From Ruminococcus sp. (GTDB lineage: Bacteria > Bacillota > Clostridia > Oscillospirales > Ruminococcaceae), in contig JAAVHK010000133.1 in the NCBI GenBank assembly GCA_014799765.1, positions 1-11,565 of the forward strand: a stretch of DNA of 11,565 nt. Reading direction: 5' to 3'. This document shows, one piece after another, positions 7,045-11,565 of the stretch (the first letter of the stretch is position 1; each line of letters begins with the position of its first letter). The position numbers and the translations under genes were made by a program. The notes beneath the pieces are model-generated. The model had not been told where the DNA came from. It did not search any database and saw only the letters and a program-made list of their open reading frames with translations.

Positions 7045-7057
7045 TATATAGATAACT
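7036..7057. promoter_or_regulatory. Dyad over the argD -10 box, possible operator
   Basis: AGTTAT (7036-7041) and ATAACT (7052-7057) are perfect inverted arms with a 10-nt spacer. Inside lies the self-complementary TATAATTATA (7039-7048). The dyad covers the proposed -10 box, a usual place for a repressor. The AT-rich core is reminiscent of ArgR/AhrC boxes, but the outer TG/CA positions of that consensus are not matched, so the regulator is not assigned. Confidence 0.3.
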
Positions 7058-7065
7058 GTTAAATT

Positions 7066-7084
7066 GTCTGAAAATAATACAGAC
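7066..7084 (+). other. Short hairpin in the argD leader
   Basis: GTCTG (7066-7070) and CAGAC (7080-7084) form a 5-bp stem with a 9-nt A/T-rich loop. It ends 8 nt before the GGAG ribosome binding site (7093-7096), which itself is unusually far (14 nt) from the argD ATG. It could influence translation, or be chance. Confidence 0.3.
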
Positions 7085-7110
7085 TGTTGAAAGGAGACTG
7101 ATTTTTTATT

Positions 7111-8277
7111 ATGAACACTATAGAAAAATTCGACAAACACGTTATGCAATCTTACGGACGTTATCCGCTTGTAATGCAGAAAGGCAACGGCAGAAAATGT
7201 ACTGACGAAAACGGTAAGGAATATATAGATTTCGGAAGCGGTATCGGTGTAAATTCGCTTGGTTTCTGTGACGAAAAGTGGGTTGAAAAGGTCTGTGAGC
7301 AGGTAAAGAGTTTACAGCATACATCTAACTACTATTATACCGGCGTTCAGGCAGATTTTGCCGGAAAACTCTGTGAAATGACAGGTTATGATTCCGTATT
7401 TTTCTGTAACAGCGGTGCGGAAGCCAATGAATGTGCTATAAAAATAGCAAGAAAATACAGCTTTGACAAGTACGGCAGAGACAGACATAATATTATAACT
7501 CTTGTAAACTCTTTCCACGGCAGGACTATTGCAACATTATCGGCAACAGGTCAGGAAGTTTTTCATAATTATTTTTTCCCGTTTGTAGAGGGATTTATAA
7601 ACGTCGAGGCGAACAATATCGAAGATTTGAAAGAAAAACTTGACGATACTGTATGTGCGGTAATGATTGAGTACATACAGGGTGAGGGCGGTGTAAACGC
7701 TCTTGATAAGGATTTTGTTAACGCCGTTTATGAACTCTGTGCGGAAAAAGATGTACTTGTTATTGCCGACGAGATTCAGACCGGTGTAGGACGTACCGGA
7801 AAATTCCTTGCCGGTGAACGTTTCGGGAAAAAAGCCGATATAACTACTCTTGCAAAAGGTATCGCCGGTGGTATTCCTATGGGTGCGTGTCTCACTACTG
7901 AAAAGTGCGGTAACGTACTTACAGCCGGTACACATGGTTCTACATTCGGCGGAAATCCCATAGCCTGTGCCGGTGGTCTTGCGGTACTTGAAAGACTTTC
8001 GGACGAAAAATTTCTTGAATCCGTTTCTGAAAAAGCAGGAATTTTTGTAAACAGACTTTCAAAATGCAGTAAAGTAAAATCAATTTCCGGAATGGGTCTT
8101 ATGATAGGAATTGAAGTCAGTGACAAACAATCAACGGATATAGCACGCAAGGCACTCGACAGGGGACTTCTTGTACTGACAGCCAAAAATAAAGTAAGAC
8201 TTCTGCCGCCTCTTACCATATCTGAGCAGGAAATCGGAGACGGACTTGAAATTCTGATTGATATAATGGAGGAATGA
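7111..8277 (+). CDS. argD: Acetylornithine aminotransferase
   Basis: ArgD is a PLP enzyme that transfers an amino group from glutamate to N-acetylglutamate semialdehyde, giving N-acetylornithine; many homologues also serve lysine synthesis. The 388-residue product is a class III aminotransferase. FFCNSGAEANECAIKIARKY (97-116) holds the PLP phosphate loop. SFHGRT (134-139) and GEGGV (191-195) are conserved. VIADEIQTGVGRTG (217-230) contains the PLP-ring aspartate. TTLAKGIAGGIPMGA contains the Schiff-base lysine Lys249. THGSTFGGNPIACA follows. The start is supported by the conserved N-terminus, although the GGAG site is 14 nt upstream. The ribosome binding site of the next gene lies within its last codons. 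Confidence 0.97.
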   Translation: MNTIEKFDKHVMQSYGRYPLVMQKGNGRKCTDENGKEYIDFGSGIGVNSLGFCDEKWVEKVCEQVKSLQHTSNYYYTGVQADFAGKLCEMTGYDSVFFCNSGAEANECAIKIARKYSFDKYGRDRHNIITLVNSFHGRTIATLSATGQEVFHNYFFPFVEGFINVEANNIEDLKEKLDDTVCAVMIEYIQGEGGVNALDKDFVNAVYELCAEKDVLVIADEIQTGVGRTGKFLAGERFGKKADITTLAKGIAGGIPMGACLTTEKCGNVLTAGTHGSTFGGNPIACAGGLAVLERLSDEKFLESVSEKAGIFVNRLSKCSKVKSISGMGLMIGIEVSDKQSTDIARKALDRGLLVLTAKNKVRLLPPLTISEQEIGDGLEILIDIMEE

Positions 8278-8283
8278 TTTTAT

Positions 8284-8790
8284 ATGCAGTTAGTAGTATT
8301 TATCAAGGGAAACAACAAATATTCCGTTGAGGACACAAAAGCAAAAACCCTTTACAATATCAAAAAGAAACTTTTCGGCAACAAAAACGAACTTTTTCTT
8401 TATAATGCAAGTAACTATCATCTCTACACACTTATATGTTCCGGACTTGATTCAATGTCATATACTATAGAACATAATGGCATTAGTTTTATGCGGATTT
8501 CCTGTAAATCGAGGTTTCATTCACCTGATATAGAGTGTAACGGAAAAAATATATCATACAGACTTGTCAGCGAAAACAGACGTGATTTTAAAATCATGTC
8601 CGGTGAAGAGCAGAAAGGCAAGATTGAAACTGATTTATCTCCGTCAGGTGAGTTACAATATGAAATCGAGATTGATGACCAGCTTTTTGACGACTATATA
8701 CCGCTTTTTGCCGTTGTAATCGATAAAATGTACGGTGAAACAAACCGTCATCCAGATGTTCTTGCAGAGATTAAAGGAAAAAAACAATAA
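8284..8790 (+). CDS. Hypothetical protein, possible tubby/LURP-one-like fold
   Basis: The 168-residue product is predicted to be cytosolic, with no signal peptide or membrane helix. It is made mostly of short beta-strand-like segments: KYSVEDTKAKTLYNIKKK, NELFLYNASNYHLYTL, SYTIEHNGISFMRI, ISYRLVSENRRDFKI, LQYEIEIDD. It ends with a hydrophobic helix-like stretch, FDDYIPLFAVVIDKMYGE. This alternation of paired strands around a buried C-terminal helix resembles tubby C-terminal-like/LURP-one-related proteins of Firmicutes, but I base this on pattern only and the function of that family in bacteria is largely unknown. GGAGG (8268-8272) inside the end of argD serves as its ribosome binding site, and it begins 6 nt after the argD stop, so it is firmly part of the argD-argF unit. 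Confidence 0.7.
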   Translation: MQLVVFIKGNNKYSVEDTKAKTLYNIKKKLFGNKNELFLYNASNYHLYTLICSGLDSMSYTIEHNGISFMRISCKSRFHSPDIECNGKNISYRLVSENRRDFKIMSGEEQKGKIETDLSPSGELQYEIEIDDQLFDDYIPLFAVVIDKMYGETNRHPDVLAEIKGKKQ

Positions 8791-8824
8791 AAACCAATAA
8801 TTTTAATGAAAGGAATAATTTCCA

Positions 8825-9727
8825 ATGAAACATTTACTTAAAATGCTTGACCTTACCGGCGAGGAAATAATTGACATACTCAATCTCGCCGACCAGTTAA
8901 AATACGAACTCAGACACGGTATACCACACCCGCACCTCAAAGGAAAAACTCTCGGAATGATTTTCCAGAAAGCCTCTACAAGAACACGTGTATCTTTCGA
9001 GACAGGTATGTATCAGCTTGGCGGATATCCGTTGTTTCTGTCGTCACACGATTTGCAGATAGGCAGAGGCGAACCGGTACAGGATACCGCAAGAGTACTT
9101 TCACGCTATCTTGACGGCATTATGATACGTACTTTTGAACAGAAAGAAGTTGAAGACCTCGCAAAATACGGAAATATTCCGATAATAAACGGTCTCACAG
9201 ATTTCTGCCATCCGTGTCAGGTACTCGCTGACTTAATGACCATCCGTGAATTTAAAGGCAGTTTCGACGGTCTCAAGATGTGTTTTATCGGCGACGGTAA
9301 CAACATGGCAAATTCACTTATAGTAGGCTGTCTGAAAGTGGGTATGGCTGTATCCGTTGCCTGTCCGGAAGGTTACAGACCACCGGCAGAAATTCTTGAA
9401 TTTGCCGGAAAGTACGATAATTTTGAAATAACTGATTCCCCGATAAAATCCGCTGAAAATGCAGATGTTCTTATTACGGACGTGTGGGCTTCAATGGGTC
9501 AGGAAGATGAGGCTGAAATAAGAAGAAAAGCATTTGCCGGTTATCAGATTAATGACGAACTCATGTCAGTGGCACATAGTGATGCTATGGTATTACACTG
9601 CTTACCGGCACACCGTGAAGAAGAAATCACTGAAAAAGTTTTCGAGGCACACGCCAAGGAAATATTTGAAGAAGCTGAAAATCGTCTCCATGCACAGAAA
9701 GCTGTTATGGTTAAACTAATGGCTTGA
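8825..9727 (+). CDS. argF: Ornithine carbamoyltransferase (anabolic)
   Basis: ArgF joins ornithine and carbamoyl phosphate to form citrulline in the cytosol. The 300-residue length is normal. STRTR (51-55) binds carbamoyl phosphate, HPCQVLADL (129-137) is the second conserved phosphate-side motif, DVWASMGQE (218-226) carries the ornithine-selective SMG loop, and HCLPAHR (258-264) contains the catalytic Cys259. The SMG loop and HCLP motif separate it from aspartate and acetylornithine carbamoyltransferases. AAGGA about 10 nt before the ATG is the ribosome binding site. The dockerin gene follows after 11 nt, with no terminator between. Confidence 0.97.
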   Translation: MKHLLKMLDLTGEEIIDILNLADQLKYELRHGIPHPHLKGKTLGMIFQKASTRTRVSFETGMYQLGGYPLFLSSHDLQIGRGEPVQDTARVLSRYLDGIMIRTFEQKEVEDLAKYGNIPIINGLTDFCHPCQVLADLMTIREFKGSFDGLKMCFIGDGNNMANSLIVGCLKVGMAVSVACPEGYRPPAEILEFAGKYDNFEITDSPIKSAENADVLITDVWASMGQEDEAEIRRKAFAGYQINDELMSVAHSDAMVLHCLPAHREEEITEKVFEAHAKEIFEEAENRLHAQKAVMVKLMA

Positions 9728-9738
9728 CGGTGCATAAA

Positions 9739-11031
9739 ATGAAAAAAACAGGCAGAAAAATTATTGCCGGTCTGACAGGTGCTGTTATATGTAGTTCGGC
9801 ACCTGTAATAGTTCCGGTAATGGCTGATAATTCGTTTATATTAGGCGATTTCAATAATGACGGTGAAATAAATGCCGTTGACGCAACTGCAATGCTTCAG
9901 TATTATTCGGATAATTCAACAGGAAATACAGTTGAATTATCGGAAGAAACAAGGAAATCCGCCGATATTGACGGTGACGGCGAAATACTTGCAACTGATG
10001 CTACATGGGTACTTATGTATTATGCGTATCTTTCTGTAGAGGGAAAAGTAAATAATATTTCTGATTTCAGATATTATACTGAAATAACTGACAATATGGC
10101 ATCATATGACGGCAATATATATGAGGATATGAGCGTTACGGAAAGTTATGATTCTTCCGCAAATCAGCTTAATCTGAACTGGAAACCATTGGAAAATGCT
10201 ACCGGTTATCGTGTTGACGTCTATACAGACCAGTATTATGATGAAAACGGTCAGCCTTTCAGATATTCCGGAGATGTTTCGGAATGTCATTTTACAGCAC
10301 AGTTACCGGCGGAACTTTCTGCCGAAAATAACTACAGATACAGAATAACGCCGTATTTTCATTACGAAGATTTAAAAACAGACTGTGGTAAAAAATATGT
10401 TGACGGTTCATTAGGTACATATTTTCTTACAGGTAACAGACCATATAATTCGTTAAAATTCAGGATAAATTCTGCTGACCTCCACCCACATGACAGTTAT
10501 GCACTTTATGACATAAGATATAATAACGGTTTCGACGGCAGACCCACACGTGTGAATGCTTACGGCTATAAGACGCAACAGGACGCTTTTTTCATAAGTG
10601 ATAACGACAGAGAGCTTCTTGAAACGTTTATAGAAGAAAATTTCACACCGGATATGACTAATTATGACCGTATCATATATTTAATGGAATGGATTCACGA
10701 TAATATAGAATACGCTACTGAAGAACAGTATCAGGAGCATACTATGTGGGACGGTAATTTCATTAAAGATGTATTTGAGGTAAAAGCCGGACAGTGTCTG
10801 CAATATAACGGAGCATTGGCGGAATATCTGGCTTACCTTGGTTACGATACATATATGCTTAGAATGTATACTACTGGCGGAATACATCATTACAGGGCAG
10901 AACTGAATATTGACGGTATTGTTTACGGAATGGAAGTCGGCGACAAAGGTTCTGACAATCCCGAAACAGACTATAAATGGATGTGGGCATTTGATACAAA
11001 TCAACCCATGCTCATAAACAGACCCAATTAA
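9739..11031 (+). CDS. Secreted dockerin protein with C-terminal transglutaminase-like domain
   Basis: Read from the ATG at 9739 the product has 430 residues. MKKTGRKIIAGLTGAVICSS begins a signal peptide, likely cut after VMA (27-29). A type I dockerin follows (35-101), with two calcium loops: D37-x-N39-x-D41 to D48 and D76-x-D78-x-D80 to D87; each is followed by an Ala-Thr pair and an L-x-YY helix. Residues about 134-235 look like a fibronectin type III-like beta domain. The C-terminal domain resembles transglutaminase/cysteine protease folds, with Cys353 in KAGQCLQYNGALAEYLAYLGYD, His383/His384 in GGIHHYRAEL and Asp402 in YGMEVGDKG as a plausible triad. The dockerin implies attachment to a cohesin scaffold outside the cell. 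In-frame TTG (9724) and GTG (9730) are alternative starts; ATG gives the better signal peptide. The substrate is unknown. Confidence 0.9.
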   Translation: MKKTGRKIIAGLTGAVICSSAPVIVPVMADNSFILGDFNNDGEINAVDATAMLQYYSDNSTGNTVELSEETRKSADIDGDGEILATDATWVLMYYAYLSVEGKVNNISDFRYYTEITDNMASYDGNIYEDMSVTESYDSSANQLNLNWKPLENATGYRVDVYTDQYYDENGQPFRYSGDVSECHFTAQLPAELSAENNYRYRITPYFHYEDLKTDCGKKYVDGSLGTYFLTGNRPYNSLKFRINSADLHPHDSYALYDIRYNNGFDGRPTRVNAYGYKTQQDAFFISDNDRELLETFIEENFTPDMTNYDRIIYLMEWIHDNIEYATEEQYQEHTMWDGNFIKDVFEVKAGQCLQYNGALAEYLAYLGYDTYMLRMYTTGGIHHYRAELNIDGIVYGMEVGDKGSDNPETDYKWMWAFDTNQPMLINRPN

Positions 11032-11035
11032 CGTT

Positions 11036-11076
11036 AAAAAGCAGACGGAGTTTTATTCTGTCTGCTTTTTCTGAAT
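11036..11076 (+). terminator. Strong intrinsic terminator after the dockerin gene
   Basis: AAAAAGCAGAC (11036-11046) pairs perfectly with GTCTGCTTTTT (11060-11070). Four more pairs, two of them G-U, can close the stem down to a TTTTA loop (11051-11055). The T-run ends the stem. It is the first convincing terminator after argH, so it probably ends the long arg transcript. Confidence 0.9.
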
Positions 11077-11170
11077 TTTTTCACGTATTTATCACTAAAT
11101 TTTTATTTAATTTTCATTATATTATCACCCCCACTTTATAGTCCTGTATACTTGATACAATTTATAAGAA

Positions 11171-11176
11171 AGGGGG
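11171..11176 (+). promoter_or_regulatory. Ribosome binding site of the small orphan gene
   Basis: AGGGGG lies 8 nt before the ATG at 11185 and selects it over an in-frame ATA-type upstream codon at 11152. The region 11077-11160 is AT-rich and may hold the promoter (TATAGT at 11137-11142 is a possible -10), but no clear -35 is seen. Confidence 0.6.
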
Positions 11177-11184
11177 ATAAAGTC

Positions 11185-11334
11185 ATGAAAAGATATCATG
11201 TAAGTTACAGATATTCAAACGACGGAAAAAATTGGATTAATGCTACAATGACAGTTTACGCCGAAAGTGATATGAGTGGTATAATGCAAGTTAAAAGCAA
11301 ATATCCATATATACAGATATTTAGTGTATCGTAA
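11185..11334 (+). CDS. Small orphan protein of 49 residues
   Basis: The product begins MKRYHVSYRYSNDGKNW and continues through a TMTVYAESD segment to a final KSKYPYIQIFSVS. The pattern suggests two beta strands, a short helix (SDMSGIMQVKSKYP) and a last strand, a compact soluble beta-beta-alpha-beta unit. There is no signal peptide or membrane segment. It has a strong ribosome binding site, its own terminator 16 nt downstream, and lies between two terminators, so it is probably a monocistronic gene. I recall similar short unnamed proteins in Firmicutes, but cannot name a family or function. Confidence 0.7.
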   Translation: MKRYHVSYRYSNDGKNWINATMTVYAESDMSGIMQVKSKYPYIQIFSVS

Positions 11335-11350
11335 TTTATACATTATTATG

Positions 11351-11387
11351 AAAAATATCCGGTTCTTTTATGAACGGGATATTTTTT
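11351..11387 (+). terminator. Intrinsic terminator after the small orphan gene
   Basis: AAAAATATCCGGTTC (11351-11365) pairs with GAACGGGATATTTTT (11372-11386) around a 6-nt loop. The 15-bp stem has a single G-G mismatch. The A-run before and T-run after suggest it could work in both directions. Confidence 0.85.
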
Positions 11388-11399
11388 ACACGCCAATCA

Positions 11400-11452
11400 C
11401 AAATTTATTTATAATTCATAAAAATATATAAATATTATTGAAAATATTTTAC
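11400..11452 (+). promoter_or_regulatory. AT-rich UP-element-like tract
   Basis: This stretch is almost entirely A and T, with short A- and T-runs in phase, immediately upstream of a perfect -35 box. Such tracts contact the alpha subunit of RNA polymerase and raise the strength of rRNA promoters. No gene is seen in 11335-11565. Confidence 0.5.
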
Positions 11453-11481
11453 TTGACAAAATCTGACAGTCGTGCTATAAT
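11453..11481 (+). promoter_or_regulatory. Consensus sigma-A promoter P1
   Basis: TTGACA (11453-11458) and TATAAT (11476-11481) are both perfect, with a 17-bp spacer. Transcription would begin near 11488. No open reading frame with a ribosome binding site follows within the window, which fits a stable-RNA operon. Confidence 0.9.
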
Positions 11482-11545
11482 AATAAAGCTGTCGGACGTG
11501 GACAGGCTTTACTGAAAAAATTATGAAAAATTTTTCGGAAAGGTC

Positions 11546-11565
11546 TTGACAAACCGGACAAGCTG
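11546..11565 (+). promoter_or_regulatory. Partial second promoter P2, cut by the window edge
   Basis: A second TTGACA (11546-11551) is followed by AACCGGACAAGCTG up to the window edge. The spacer start resembles that of P1 (TTGACAAA, then GACA a few bases later, then a TG). The -10 would lie just outside the window. Tandem promoters spaced by about 90 bp are usual for rRNA operons. Confidence 0.55.

Noticed and set aside
7776..8219. 147-codon open frame on the - strand
   Set aside because: It lies within argD, which has every expected motif in the + direction.
9534..9719. 61-codon + frame inside argF
   Set aside because: It is wholly within argF in another frame and has no ribosome binding site.
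1..11565. CRISPR arrays, insertion sequences, tRNA genes and phage attachment sites
   Set aside because: I saw no regularly spaced direct repeats, transposase-like product, cloverleaf or flanking repeats by eye; a tool-based scan was not possible.

Overview
The window looks like a chromosomal segment of a Ruminococcus-like (Oscillospiraceae, Firmicutes/Bacillota) gut or rumen anaerobe. The evidence is a moderately AT-rich genome with strong AAAGGAG-type ribosome binding sites, a complete sigma-A promoter, an acetyl-cycle arginine operon, and a secreted protein with an N-terminal type I dockerin, the docking module of cellulosomes. The genus is an inference. All recognised genes lie on the + strand.

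Layout. (1) 1-461 is the 3' part of a DJ-1/PfpI-family (type 1 glutamine amidotransferase-like) gene. (2) 465-1708 holds three small AT-rich genes. The first resembles the Imm45 immunity family, the second is a membrane-anchored protein, and the third is an acidic protein with no arginine. They may be an orphan immunity cluster. (3) 1734-9727 is the arginine cluster argH, argC, argJ, argB, argD, argF. It is interleaved with three non-classical genes: a two-helix small membrane protein coupled to argH, a YpeA-like GNAT acetyltransferase between argC and argJ, and a possible tubby/LURP-one-fold protein between argD and argF. (4) 9739-11031 encodes a secreted dockerin/transglutaminase-like protein directly behind argF, with no terminator between them. 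The first strong terminator follows it. (5) 11185-11334 is a 49-residue orphan small protein with its own terminator. (6) 11400-11565 is an AT-rich tract with a perfect TTGACA-17-TATAAT promoter and a second TTGACA 93 bp downstream, the layout of a stable-RNA (rRNA/tRNA) operon whose body would start beyond the window.

How it works together. ArgJ makes N-acetylglutamate (by recycling acetyl from acetylornithine, possibly also from acetyl-CoA). ArgB phosphorylates it, ArgC reduces it to the semialdehyde, ArgD transaminates it, ArgJ releases ornithine, ArgF makes citrulline, and ArgH does the last step to arginine. ArgG (argininosuccinate synthase), which acts between ArgF and ArgH, is not in the window. 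The only sizeable gap inside the operon (6967-7110) carries a good promoter candidate and a dyad over its -10 box, so argD-argF and the genes behind may have separate control. The most unusual points are the accessory genes inside the operon and the apparent co-transcription of a cellulosome-type secreted protein with arginine biosynthesis.
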